A stretch of 64,000 nucleotides of DNA. Source: Zymoseptoria tritici IPO323. Lineage: Eukaryota; Ascomycota; Dothideomycetes; Mycosphaerellales; Mycosphaerellaceae. The notes under the pieces were generated by a model that had not been told where the DNA came from, did not search any database, and was given only the letters and a program-made list of their open reading frames with translations. Shown piece by piece: positions 30,040 through 40,570 of the stretch (its first letter is position 1; each line of letters starts with the position of its first letter). The stretch covers positions 1,674,001 to 1,738,000 of the forward strand of contig NC_018218.1 of assembly GCF_000219625.1 (NCBI RefSeq). Reading direction: 5' to 3'. The position numbers and the translations under genes were made by a program.

Positions 30040-30549
30040 GATGCTGAAGTCGGATATGTGTGGTGGATGAGGATTGCTTGTGCGCCAAAGTCGTTGTCGG
30101 GCGTGGGACTATGCTCGTCTTATGTGTATGCGCTCAATTGCCCCGAGGCCTGAAGTCGAGATGGTTGTGAAGAAGCGCTTGCGAAGTGTCGGGGGAAAGA
30201 GGACGAGAGATCCGATGCCGTAGGTGCGATAGATTTTGATGCTCTCCGGTCAGCTGTCGAACAAGGCTTCGTATTGTGGTATGTTCAGAGATCTTTCGCG
30301 ACAATAGGAAAGAAAGACGGCGCCCACGGGGTTGATGAAGAACGACGTAGCCCGCCGAAACGCGCGATGCAACTCTAAAAAGCGGCACTTCTCGGGAACG
30401 TCCGTTGAATCCTGGAATCCCTGCCTGAGGTCTCGTTGGATCAATATTTTGTCGTGACGTCCTTCAAGTTGTGTGAGAGAGAGGACGACATTCACATTCT
30501 TCGTCTTGTTTCATTGTCCTTTACAACACCTTGGAACCTCGTCACAGTC
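30040..30549. promoter_or_regulatory. Divergent promoter region, RTF1 / COQ7
   Basis: A 510 bp region between divergent starts. The COQ7 frame is open upstream to 30436 but lacks conservation there, so this is leader sequence. No specific elements were recognised. Confidence 0.4.
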
Positions 30550-31287
30550 ATGGCCTCACCATCTCTCCCACTCAAGAAGAGCCTCACACCTCTCGCCTTC
30601 CAACTGCAAGCACGAAACCTCACATCCCGAGCCTTCACAACATCTTCCGTCCGCCGCCTTCAAGATGAACCCACGCCCTCCAACCTCAATACTCCTCGCC
30701 CCTCCCGCAGCAAACCACTATCCCACGCCCAGAAGAAATTCCTCGACTCCGCCCTCCGCGTCAACCACGCCGGCGAACTTGCGGCGACATTAATCTACAC
30801 CTCCCAAACCCCACCCATCGCCAAAGCCCACCCTCATCTCCGCCCGTTGATGAAACACATGTACGACCAAGAAGCAGGACACTTCAAAAAATTCAACGAG
30901 CTCCTCGCCAAGCACCGCATTCGACCGACGGCGATGTATCCCGTCTGGCACGCGGCGGCGACGGTGTTAGGGTGGGGAACAGGAGTGATGGGACGGGAGG
31001 CAGCGATGGCGTGTACAGAGGCAGTGGAGACGGAGATTGGGGATCATTATAACAGTCAGGTGAAGGAGTTGTTGGCGTGGTTTAGGGACATGGAGGAACG
31101 AGGAGAGGAGCCCGGGGAGGAATTGACGGAGTTGGTGAAGGATATTAGGAGGATCAGAGATGAGGAGTTGGAACATCTGGATCATGCGGTGGAGAATGAT
31201 GCGAAGGAGGCGAAGCCGTACGAATTGTTGACGGGGGTGATTCGGGCGGGATGTCGAGGAGCGATTTGGGTGAGCGAGAAGGTGTGA
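30550..31287 (+). CDS. COQ7: 5-demethoxyubiquinone hydroxylase Coq7 (mitochondrial)
   Basis: Single exon of 245 residues from the ATG at 30550 (CAGTCATGGC). The upstream in-frame ATG at 30436 adds non-conserved sequence. The first ~40 residues are a mitochondrial presequence (FQLQARNLTSRAFTTSSVRR). The di-iron ferritin-like carboxylates are visible: Glu in NHAGELAAT, the EAGH motif (DQEAGHFKKF), Glu in ETEIGDHYN and the final EELEH near the C-terminus. The enzyme hydroxylates demethoxyubiquinone in the matrix-side CoQ synthome. The repeat GWGTGVMGREAAMACTEAVE block is highly family-typical. Confidence 0.96.
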   Translation: MASPSLPLKKSLTPLAFQLQARNLTSRAFTTSSVRRLQDEPTPSNLNTPRPSRSKPLSHAQKKFLDSALRVNHAGELAATLIYTSQTPPIAKAHPHLRPLMKHMYDQEAGHFKKFNELLAKHRIRPTAMYPVWHAAATVLGWGTGVMGREAAMACTEAVETEIGDHYNSQVKELLAWFRDMEERGEEPGEELTELVKDIRRIRDEELEHLDHAVENDAKEAKPYELLTGVIRAGCRGAIWVSEKV

Positions 31288-31726
31288 GGGGAAGGAAGGG
31301 GACGTGAAGGGAGTGGAACCCGGTCACTACGATGTCAAGCGTCTTGCGCTCGGAAGGTGCAACAAAGAGCGGAGCGGTCGTGGCAAGTCTCCGATTCTTG
31401 TCTTGAAAATCAGCTGATTCACTTCACCACCTCTTCACTTCACCACCACAATTCACCTGCCGCAGAAACCTTCTCGGGCACCAAAAGTATCCTCTTCTCT
31501 TGATCCGCTTCTAAACCGCATCCTTTCTCCTTCCGATCAGTCTCTCAATTTCCTCAAACTCGCATCTCCACAAGGCATTCTTCTCTTCCACGCAACTCGA
31601 GCACCGAGCAAGGTCTTCAAAGCGCAAAAGCACAAAGAAAGAGAAACAAGCGCAACCAATCATCTCGAGACTCTCGTCCATCTTCATCACCACGACCACG
31701 ACGTCTGGAAAACAACCACCATCATC
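31288..31726. other. Intergenic between COQ7 and a small gene, 439 bp
   Basis: Contains a tandem CTTCACCACC element (TTCACTTCACCACCTCTTCACTTCACCACC, split around 31418-31448) and a CT-rich stretch before the downstream ATG, typical of fungal core promoters. Confidence 0.4.
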
Positions 31727-32067
31727 ATGTCCAACCACTTCGAGTCCACAACCGACGACTTCCTCGCCCTCCTCGCCTCCCGCAACCGCAGCAAATCCTT
31801 CACCCTCGGAACGATCGACTTGCCTCTCGACGACGCGGAAGCAGAAGCGGATTTCATCGCTATGGGTATAGTCCCTCTCTCCCTCTCTGACTGTGCAAGG
31901 AACATAAACTAACTCAGCCGAGCGCAGGCATGTCGACCGCGCAAGTGGAGAGACTAATGGCCATGGATGGACCGGGAGTGCTCGCTGCAGGCGGTGGCGG
32001 TGGCAGTAAGTCGCCACCGAAGAAGAAGAGTCCCGACGCGGGGAGGAAGAAGAGGAGGATTGTTTGA
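31727..32067 (+). CDS. Small basic-tailed hypothetical protein, 92 residues (two exons)
   Basis: Exons are 31727-31865 and 31928-32067. The 62 nt intron has a GTATAG donor, an AAACTAAC branch and a GCGCAG acceptor, and joins in phase 1. The start has a strong context (ATCATCATGTCC). The N-terminal half is acidic (LPLDDAEAEADFIAMG). A short helical segment follows (STAQVERLMAMDG), then Gly repeats, and the C-terminus ends in a lysine/arginine cluster that looks like a bipartite nuclear localisation signal (SPPKKKSP, GRKKRRIV). I recognise no family. A nuclear role is inference. A longer frame on the opposite strand across this locus lacks splice and codon support. Confidence 0.6.
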
Positions 32068-32742
32068 TCCTCTCTCTTGGATCCTCTTTTGATGAAGGGG
32101 TGCTTTCGCGGAAAACGAAACGACGACCGAGACGACCGACTGCTAATGAAAGGAGATGACCCTTCTGAGCGTATTTCACGTGCTGGATGTCACTTTTTGG
32201 GGTTTGGAAAGAACGGGGTCAGCAGTGGCGGCTCGCTTTGTTCGGGGCGGGTCGAGCAGAGACAAGACAGGAATCGTTACTTTTCGAGTCTGCTCCCGGA
32301 CGAAGAAGAAGGGTTGGGCCGCCGACTGACTGACTGTACGCATCTCTCCACTTTGAGAAGGGTTCCACACGAGCGACAGATCATTGAATAGCCAGGCTGC
32401 TTTTGAGCTTTGCATGCGACTCATGCGCGCACTTCAAGCAGAGGGCTTGCACCAGAAAAGCATCAAAGAGAACTAGACACACATCAAATTTGCACGCATT
32501 AGAGACATCAGTGATGAAAAAAAACTAAATTGTCATGATCCGTAGGTGGATAGTCTACCTTCCATCTATTCCGTCCCTCCATTCTCATGGTCCCCGCTCA
32601 ACAAATGAATCTTGGTCTTTTTGACTGTCCGTGGCAAGTCCTTTCTCTCATTCCGGCGTCCTTGGTCAAAGAGCCAGCAAAGACTCGCTCCTCGTTCTGT
32701 CTATTTTCTCCACACGTACCCTCTTGCGATCCTCTCCGGCCT
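32068..32742. other. Convergent intergenic, 675 bp
   Basis: Lies between the small basic-tailed gene and the PKA regulatory subunit stop. It includes an A-run (GATGAAAAAAAACTAAATTG near 32515). No gene is seen. Confidence 0.4.
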
Positions 32743-34125
32743 TCACCTGCCCGCGGCGTTTCGCGGATCATCTCTCCGCATGATACTCTCCACCGGACCC
32801 AGCAATCTCTGGAAGCCATCCTTGCCCAGCGTCGCAACCTTGACCTCCGTCTTGCTCAACACACTCGCCGCACGGGGCTTGTCATCCAGCAACGCCAACT
32901 CTCCAAAGTAGTCGCCGACCTTGTATTGTTTCAATGGACGATCCTCCCGGCCTCTCTTGATAGCCTCTGCCTGACCGGACTCCAAGATGTAGAACTTGTC
33001 GCCCACGTCTCCCTCACGAATGATGGCGCTGCCAGCGGGGTATTTTGTCGTTTCGAGGGCGTCGGCGATCTTGGAGCGTTCGTATGGCGTGAGGGAGGAG
33101 AAAAGCGAGACGGATTCGAGGAAGGACTCGTACATGCGGCGACGCTGGAAGGCTGAATCCATCAGGATGCGGCGGAAGGTGACGCGGTCGAGTTGCCAGA
33201 GAATGGATGGTTCGGTGGAGACGACGGTCGCGGCGCGAGGAGCGTTGTACATCAAGGCCAGCTCGCCGAAGGATGTGCCGGGTCCGGAGCTGGCAACTCG
33301 AGCGCCCATGCCTTCGGGACCGTTCTCGACCTTGCCAGTGGGGGAGACATAAATGTCGAAGCTGCCGGATTCGACGACGTAGAAGTAGTCGCCGGCATCA
33401 CCTTGCACAATCACACGCACGTCTTTTGCAGGAACTTTCCTCTCTTGAAGGGCGCCCAAGACCTGCGCGGACTGGTCGTCATCGAGGTGGGAGAAGAGGA
33501 AATTGTGAGAGACGGCCTCGCGAAGACGAGAGATTTGATCTTGGGTCTTGGGGTAGGTCGGAGCCTTCCAGCTGCTGTCATCGGCGGCGGCGGGCGCGAG
33601 CGATTCCGCAGAGACCGATGTACGGCGGTTCATGTTGTAGTTGCTGGGGAACGACTGAGGTTGATCCATGGCGCCGGCGGTGGCTGCAGGAGGAGCCTCT
33701 CCAGAACGAGAGGTGTTGTTGGAGGTGCCGAAGCCAAAGCCTCCAAAGTTGCCAAATGCACTGTTGTTATCGCTGGGGGTGGACGAGGGTGCGGCGCGTG
33801 GGGAGTGAGAGACGTCGGGAGGGAAGTGCGATGCGGTCGGCGAGGCGAAATCATGTTCCTCCTCTTCAGTGACGGAATGCATGCCGCCGGCGGTGGACGA
33901 GGTGGGTTGTGTGGCTGGATTTGAGGTGCCACCAAAGGGATTGGAGCCCGGAAAGGTGCTCTCGGCCGCGGAATGTCGCTGGGAGAGGAGGAATTCGGCG
34001 CGCTGGGATTCGAGGCGGCGGTGGAAGAAGTTGGCGCAGAATTGGAGAATGTCCTTGGGGTTGTGCTTGAGGATGTCGCGATTGAGGGCACTGATCTCGT
34101 TGGTGTAGTCGCTCGGCAGCGACAT
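32743..34125 (-). CDS. pkaR: cAMP-dependent protein kinase regulatory subunit
   Basis: Single exon of 460 residues from the ATG at 34125. It holds the PKA catalytic subunit inactive until cAMP binds. The N-terminal ~45 residues form the RII-type dimerisation/docking helix pair (ALNRDILKHNPKDILQFCANFF). A ~115-residue low-complexity linker follows. The inhibitory site RRTSVSAES near residue 167 has a phosphorylatable Ser/Thr. Two cyclic-nucleotide-binding domains follow, each with its phosphate-binding cassette: FGELALMYNAPRAA near 288 and FGELALLDDKPRAA near 410. All key Glu and Arg residues are present, so both sites should bind cAMP. Confidence 0.97.
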   Translation of the reverse strand: MSLPSDYTNEISALNRDILKHNPKDILQFCANFFHRRLESQRAEFLLSQRHSAAESTFPGSNPFGGTSNPATQPTSSTAGGMHSVTEEEEHDFASPTASHFPPDVSHSPRAAPSSTPSDNNSAFGNFGGFGFGTSNNTSRSGEAPPAATAGAMDQPQSFPSNYNMNRRTSVSAESLAPAAADDSSWKAPTYPKTQDQISRLREAVSHNFLFSHLDDDQSAQVLGALQERKVPAKDVRVIVQGDAGDYFYVVESGSFDIYVSPTGKVENGPEGMGARVASSGPGTSFGELALMYNAPRAATVVSTEPSILWQLDRVTFRRILMDSAFQRRRMYESFLESVSLFSSLTPYERSKIADALETTKYPAGSAIIREGDVGDKFYILESGQAEAIKRGREDRPLKQYKVGDYFGELALLDDKPRAASVLSKTEVKVATLGKDGFQRLLGPVESIMRRDDPRNAAGR

Positions 34126-34550
34126 GACGGGGTTTCAAGGGAGCAGGGTTGCGGTAGGATAGAGTCAGGTTCGGGAGTCAGGGAGTGGAGCTGGATGGAG
34201 GTGAGAGAGGGGTCAAGGTATCGTGTTTCGGGTTGGTGAGGGATGGCAGGTCCAACGCCGCACGGATTGATGATGATCAGAGTGTTCTTTGGACGATTGC
34301 GGAAGGTGCGTGGAGTGATGGACAACTTGAAGAATGCTAGCCTAGCAGGGAGCTGCCCGCCCGCAATTGTGGAGAGAGCTTGACGTAAGGGTGAGGGTGA
34401 ACCTGAACTGAGATGACTGGACAATGGAAGATGTCAATGTCAATGTCAATGTTTGATCGTAGGATATAGATGAGAGTGAAGGCAGCAGTATCTCAATGAG
34501 CAAATAGCGCACTCTACTCCAGTCAGACCTGTCGAAGTGGGCGAACGGCA

Positions 34551-34590
34551 GAGAAAGAGAGAGAGAGAGAGAGACCTTGACCTTGACCTT
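34551..34590. repeat. GA microsatellite next to CCTTGA hexamer repeats
   Basis: A GAGAAAGAGA... dinucleotide run is directly followed by three imperfect CCTTGA units. It lies about 430 bp upstream of the PKA regulatory subunit start. Confidence 0.85.
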
Positions 34591-35042
34591 CTAGAGCGAG
34601 CGAAGAAGCTCAGGTCTTGGCCGGAGAGAAATGCGGGGGTGGAGGAGGAGGCTCTTCGAAGCAGTGATGGTACATGTTGAAACAAGGCCACTTGGTTCTT
34701 CAGGACACACGGATGGATCATATAACATTGATGGAATGATTACGGTCAATGGCACGAGGTACATTGTATCTCTCGAGGTGCACCAAGGAGTGTGTATGGG
34801 CGGACGACCAAATCGCAAGATGCGGCACAATGGCTGCGTCTGTACAATGCGTGCGATAATGATGTGCAGCCTATTGGGATTTCAGGATACCATCTCTCCC
34901 TCGCAATGTATGCATCTCGGAGATGACAAGATTGGACAGCAAAGGCGACATCTGGCATTGGTAGCGTAAGGTAGTCTATGGGAGCACAGAGCGAGAGGAG
35001 GGTGGACTTGCAGACTTTTCCAATCAGTCCAGAAAGCGTAGA

Positions 35043-35092
35043 CATGCATGACCTCTTGCCGCCATCACATGCATGACCTCTTCCCGCCATCA
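35043..35092. repeat. 25 bp tandem duplication
   Basis: Two adjacent 25 bp copies (35043-35067 and 35068-35092) start with CATGCATGACCTCTT and differ at one base (G versus C at copy position 16). Confidence 0.95.
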
Positions 35093-35984
35093 CTTCCACC
35101 ACGGCAGCGATACAAGACCTCGTTGTATGAAATGCGCTGAGCCCTTTCATCAATCCATGGCGCGTCGGTTTCATTTCATGTGTCAGCTACCCGTCTCAGC
35201 ACGACGAGTCCGAGGCGGCAGTACATAAGGTCGTTCTATCGCATGGCGCAGACCACAGCTCTTCGCTCGTGCACCGACACGCCGTGCTCGTCGCTATCCG
35301 TTCCATGCTAACAGGCGATGATGGCGGGCAGGCGGAAAGACCGCAACATAAGGGTAATCCGAATCATCACAGCGGTGAACGACAGAGCACCGTCACCGTC
35401 ACATGCGATGCCGTGCCTTGGTGGCATCCCAGCCATCCCACTCTTTGTGCGCTCATTCTTGCAGGGCTGAGCCTCGACGATACGCCATAGCATACCTTAC
35501 CACCTTACCACCCCTCCGACCGACACCGCAGCAGCTCGAGCTCGGGGAGGATGAGCTGATGAGGCGCAGAGAGTCGCCTTGCTGTACCGTGGGTGAGTGA
35601 ATACCAGGGCATCTCTTCTTCACCTTCATCTCCATCCTTACTCTCGCGTTCCCACTCGGCGATATCGATTCGACAGACAATTCAGATCCTTCGCACACAC
35701 ATACGTTGGTATTGTTCAGAAGCACCCCCACTCACAGCGGCGGCTCGGTAAGATTCGTAGGTTGCCCTCTCTCACTAGTTCTAGCTCCACCAGCCACCAG
35801 CCTCCCAGTCTGCTCCGCCGAGTGGTACGACCAGCGACAACCTTGAAGCTCCATCACACGCACACCCGACATCTTCAACACCCGACTTCCACCGCTGCAC
35901 GTCATTCTTTCGTTTGACCGCCTTGTCCATACTATATTCCCCTGTCCTGCACTCACTGGACACCACCTATAATAATACATCACC

Positions 35985-38900
35985 ATGGGCAGCTTCAACT
36001 TCCGGTGGTAAGTCCACACACATCCGCCCTCCTCCGCCACTAGACCTCAACTCGTCGCAAAGACCACCGGTTCCGCGCGCAATTGTCTCAGCACTGACAG
36101 ACCCTTCCGACCGATAGGGAGCATCCCGCCGAAGACGTGCACGTTACCGGTACCTTTGACAACTGGAGCAAGAGTGTGGAGCTGAAGAAAGTCGACACCG
36201 GTTTTGAGAAGCTCGTGTCGCTACCTCCAACGACCGAGAAGATCTTGTACAAGGTACGCAGATGAAAGATACGGCGTCGCTGGGAGCTTCGCACTCCACG
36301 CGCACACGGCGACCACGCGCGTCTCACAGACTGCCATGCTGACTCGCAACGCACAGTTCGTTGTAGACGGTGTCTGGATCCACGACCACACCGGCAAGAC
36401 CGAGACCGATCACGAAGGCAACATCAACAACGTCCTCTACCCCGAAGACATCGGTCCTCCAATGTCGGCTGCCAACATGACTGGCACGTCTGCCGCGCCG
36501 ACCACGACCCAGCGTGCAGGTCAGGTTCCCCTTGAGAAAGAGAAAGATATGAAGGACACTCCTGGCGCATTCCCCGAGACACCCGCTACGGATCTACATG
36601 GCAAAGGCGAGCAAAGCAATCCATTTGAAGGTGCGGGCGAGTCCATCAACAAGACTGCGGCCGCGGCCGGTGCGGGAGTCGCATCTGCTGCGGCTGCGGG
36701 CGCAGCGTACTTGGGTCTATCATCAGCGAAGAAGGATGGTGAGGATCAGCAGCAATTTGGCGTCAACCCGATTCCTGCGTCCGAGGGACGTGGAAACCCA
36801 ATCAGCCTCGCACCAGGCGACAAGGTCCCAGAATCGTCGACGATCACCCCAAACACCATATCCTCGCAGGTGCACGACGACCCAGAGCTCGTCGCAGCCG
36901 CAGAAAAGGAAGAGCAGAGTAATTTTGGAGTCGCGCCTCTCCCTGCGACTGGCGGTATTGGAAACCCAATCCACCTTGCGCCAGGCGAAAAGGTTCCAGA
37001 ATCGTCGACGATCACCCCGAACACCATATCCTCGCAGGTGCACGACGACCCGGAGCTCGTCGCAGCCGCAGAAAAGGAAGAGCAGAGTACTGTTGGAGTC
37101 GCGCCTCTCCCTGCGACTGGCGGTATTGGAAACCCAATCCACCTTGCGCCAGGCGAAAAAGTTCCAGAATCGAGCTCAATCACCACAAACACGCTCGACA
37201 GCAATGTCAAGCTCGACAAGGCCTCATACGAGAAGAGCGATTCCGGCGCACCAGTCTTGCCTCCAGTTCTGACCCCACAGAATGAGCGCGATGCGGGTGG
37301 CGCAGGCATGTTCGGTCTGGGACCCCAGACTACCAATATGATCCCGGAATCCAGCATGGGCATGGGTGCCGATGCTCCTCCAGCGATCGACGGACCCGCG
37401 GGCGCCGCCATCTCTTCAGTCGGCGCAAACAGCACCACTAACCAGCTCGCAGGCCAGCAGCCACTCGAGCAGAGGGGTGTTCCCAGTGTCGTTACAGACA
37501 GCCAGCAAGCCGCACATGTCGATCCCGAGGCTTCTGCCAACCCTCGCGCCGTGGAGGAGAAGAATGAGATTGAAAATGAGCTCAAATCGAAGGTTCCTGA
37601 GGAGCCACCCGTTGGCGAGAAGAAGGAGAGCTCGAGCAACAGCGGTGGAATCGCTGCGGCTGTGACTGGAGGTGTGGCTGCGGTGGGTGCTGGTGCCGCC
37701 GGCGCTGCCCTTGCTCTCAACCAGAAGACCAAGGAGACGACCGGCAAGGACCCAGTTTCCACACTCCCGCAGTCTGTTCAGGACAGCATCAACGGCGCCA
37801 ACAAGAACTCGTCCTCTTCCGTAGGTGGAGCCACAACCGCCGACAACGTTGGCTCGTCGTCAACTGCGACGCCCGCCAACGCTGTGCCCGAGGAGGTGAA
37901 GGAGTCTCAGAAGGAGGCCCACGTCGCACCAGAGGCATCAGCGAACGCTGAGGCAGTTGAGGAGAAGAGCCAGGTTGAAAAGGAGCTTCTTGCCAAGGTC
38001 CCAACCACACAAGAGACTGGCGAACACGCACCAGCTATTGCTGCCGCTGCTGGAGGTGCGGCCGTCGCTGCCAGCGGAGCTGGAGTTGGAGCCTATGCCG
38101 CCACACACACCTCCACGACCGCCGCCAGCGCTGTGCCTGAGGAGGTGAAGGAGTCTCAAAAGGAGGCCCACGTCGCACCAGAGGCATCAGCGAACGCTGA
38201 GGCAGTTGAGGAGAAGAGCCAGGTTGAAAAGGAGCTTCTTGCCAAGGTCCCAACCACACAAGAGACTGGCGAACACGCACCACACACCTCCACGACCGCC
38301 GCCAGCGCTGTGCCTGAGGAGGTGAAGGAGTCTCAAAAGGAGGCTCACGTCGCACCAGAGGCGTCAGCAAACGCTGAGGCTGTTCAAGAAAAGAGCGAAG
38401 TTGAGAAGGAGCTTCTCGCTAAGGTTCCGACCACACAAGAGACTGGCGAACACGCACCAGCCATTGCCGCCGCTGCGGGTGGTGCTGCGGTCGGTGCCGC
38501 CGGAGCAGGAGCCTACGCTGCCACTCACTCCTCCACGACCGCAGCCTCCGCCGTTCCGGAAGAAGTCAAGGAGTCCCAGCAAGCCGCCCATGCCTCCCCT
38601 GAAGCCTCTGCCAACGCCGAGGCCGTGCAAGAAAAGTCTTCTGTGGAGAAGGAACTCCTCGAAAAAGTGCACACCTCCAATGCCTCTGGCGAGCCTGCTC
38701 CCACCGCCTCCGCGGCCGCAGCGACCACGGCCCCGTCCGCCACCTCCGCTTCCGGTGCCCCTCAACTCGCCGACCCTGTCGGAGCCGGCCTCGCACCCAT
38801 CAACATGAACGAGACCAACAAGGGACTTAACGCGCCTGCAACCGCACCCGCCACCACCCAGCCGCAAGACTCCCGCGACGTCTCGCCAATGTCCAAGACG

Positions 38901-39140
38901 GCCACCACTTCCCGCACCGGTAACGCGAGCCAGGGTGAACCCCTCGTGACCGACGGCGTCACCTCTGCTGCGGCTCCCGCTACATCCGGCACGCCTGTCG
39001 GCACGCCGAGAAAGGTCGCGCCGGCGCAGGCGAAGAGGATGAGTATGCGAGACTCGTCCAAGAACTCGGGAATGCCGGACTCGGGCAAGGAGAAGAAGAA
39101 GGGATTCTTCTCCAAGCTCAAGGAGAAGTTGAACAAGTAG
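35985..39140 (+). CDS. Crp1/Mdg1-like protein: N-terminal CBM48 (AMPK glycogen-binding) domain plus long repeats
   Basis: Exons: 35985-36007, 36118-36253 and 36357-39140, giving 980 residues. Introns are 110 nt (GTAAGT...GATAG) and 103 nt (GTACGC...GCACAG), and phases 2 and 0 close. The start is ATG in CACCATGGGC. The first ~85 residues are a CBM48/AMPK1-CBM fold (WEHPAEDVHVTGTFDNWS, FVVDGVWIHDH), as in yeast Crp1, which binds cruciform DNA, and Mdg1. The rest is low-complexity: two 56-residue units (GVAPLPATGGIGNPIHLAPG), then four to five units around EEVKESQKEAHVAPEASANA. Ala/Gly glycine-zipper-like stretches lie between them (IAAAVTGGVAAVGAGAAG). The tail is basic (KKKGFFSKLKEKLNK) and could touch membrane. 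Function is unproven. Confidence 0.9.
36757..37200 (+). repeat. 168 bp in-frame tandem repeat in the Crp1-like gene
   Basis: Copies start at 36825, 36993 and 37161 (exact 168 bp steps, 56 codons). The first two full copies are almost identical in DNA. A half copy precedes them (from about 36757), and the third diverges after VPESSSIT. Confidence 0.92.
37881..38700 (+). repeat. Second in-frame repeat family in the Crp1-like gene
   Basis: Units beginning A-V-P-E-E-V-K-E-S-Q start at 37881, 38130, 38307 and 38550; spacing is 249, 177 and 243 bp. The shorter step lacks a ~24-residue Ala/Gly linker. The first two units are near-identical over ~150 bp, suggesting recent duplication or gene conversion. 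A diverged older unit lies near 37477. Confidence 0.9.
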
Positions 39141-40570
39141 GTTCTTCTTGGAAGGTTTGCTTGTGCAATGTTCGCCCCCGGGATGTGGTCGCTCCTTCCA
39201 GTGGCGACGGACAAGGAGCGAGCCAGCGTGCTGCGGACTGGCAGGTGCCGTGGCCGATGGTCGTGACCGATGCACCCGTCGTGTCCCTTCGATACCATGT
39301 GAAGAGCACAATCGGGTGCGACTGGAACGCGGCAGTGCGAAGGACCAGTAATTTGAGGGAGAGATGTACCACGCGGTTTTTGGTTTGTGCTTTGTCGATG
39401 ACCGGAACTATACCACTTCGCGCGCGCGCGTATCTGTTGTTCAATGCTTTAGTTTTATGGGAGGGGTATGCTGTAATTAATTGCACATCATTGTTCTGTC
39501 GGTGTTGCTTGCTGCGGTGGTGCGAGCTGTGGAATGAAATGAGCAAGCTTTCATGTTTTTTTCGTAGCTGCCATCGTCGTGCTCTCGCTGTCACTTTTGT
39601 GCCTGGCCATCGTTTCAGAGGTGCTTTGGTGCTCGATGGTAGTATGCCTCGCGGTCGGGGTCCGATGGTTGGAAGGTTCTAATGTCGGAATCGAAGCTAT
39701 ACTGGCGGCCCCTGATGGCATGACCTTCACGTATAAGGCTCCAACGGTACTTGCCAGGACGGATCAGAACTCGAAGTGAATAGAAAGGCAAGTCTTGACG
39801 AGAAATGGCAGAGCATTACTCCACCAGCTAATATGACCTGTATATGACCTATTCTCATGTCTATAATGCTGTTCACGCCGTTGCTCATTGGATCGAGCCA
39901 ATATACACTAGCGCCGTTTTCTTCCCCGTGGGAATTTCCCGATCCGGCAGCTACCGGGCAAAGATATCCCACTCGTCTGGGAGGTACCCTCCCTCAATCG
40001 TGAGGTTTCTGCTCGACCAGACGTCGGCGGATTGCCCGCCAGCGCGTGTGGCTCTGGTGCCTGTCGTTGAATTTTCGCATTCGGCAGTCAGTGCCATAAA
40101 GGGTCTGTCTCGACTCGAGATACCGTTGATCTGACGCTGCCGTTGGTGGATCGCGGGGAGCGCGCAAGCTCTGCCGTTCTGGTATTGGACCTCCCCTGAT
40201 TCGGCGCGACTTTTCAGAGAGGGTCGCTCGTTTGAAGATGCCTTGATCGAGATTCTTTTAAGCTGTTGGTGGTGGGTCGTTACAGAGCGCGTAAGATCTG
40301 GATTCTATCGGAGACTTTTTCATGATCTGCCCAACTGACCGGAGCCGGTCCGCTCGTTTGAAGTTGCCTTGATCGCGGTCATCTCAGCCAAGTATTGGTG
40401 GGCCGCTGGGGGCACGCCAGTGCTGGAACGTCCTGTTGTTCGATGCTGCCTGGAGTTGGGCCTGGGTCGAGCTCTCGAAGACTGTTCTCGACTCAGACTC
40501 GTCGTGGTTCATGGTGGGACTACACTTGTCCGTGTTGCGTGCTTTGACTCATGCATTTTGCTGTACCTTC
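39141..40570. other. Intergenic, 1.4 kb
   Basis: Downstream of the Crp1-like gene. It contains a short GCGCGCGCGCG run (39419-39429) and a degenerate 126 bp tandem repeat (40140-40405). No gene is supported. Confidence 0.45.
40140..40405. repeat. Degenerate ~126 bp tandem repeat
   Basis: Ordered matches recur at a constant offset: GGTGGATCG (40145) and GGTGGGTCG (40271); AGCGCGCAAG and AGCGCGTAAG; GCTCGTTTGAAG at 40226 and 40352, each followed by a TGCCTTGATCG-type block. A third start may follow near 40395. Confidence 0.65.

Larger units (their letters stand above)
34126..35984. other. Long intergenic/promoter region (1.9 kb) with several short tandem repeats
   Basis: This is the shared upstream region of the divergent PKA regulatory subunit and Crp1-like genes. 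It contains a TGTCAA array (34431-34452), a GA run followed by CCTTGA repeats (34551-34590) and a 25 bp duplication (35043-35092). No coding sequence is supported. Confidence 0.5.

Noticed and set aside
31511..32179. A 222-codon minus-strand frame
   Set aside because: Overlaps the small spliced + strand gene; Val-rich runs (VVVVVMK) come from GAC/GAC-type repeats and no start context or splice logic supports it.
33193..33924. A 243-codon + strand frame
   Set aside because: Antisense to the PKA regulatory subunit.
36746..37762. A 338-codon minus-strand frame
   Set aside because: Antisense to the Crp1-like gene; it is repetitive only because the sense repeats are.
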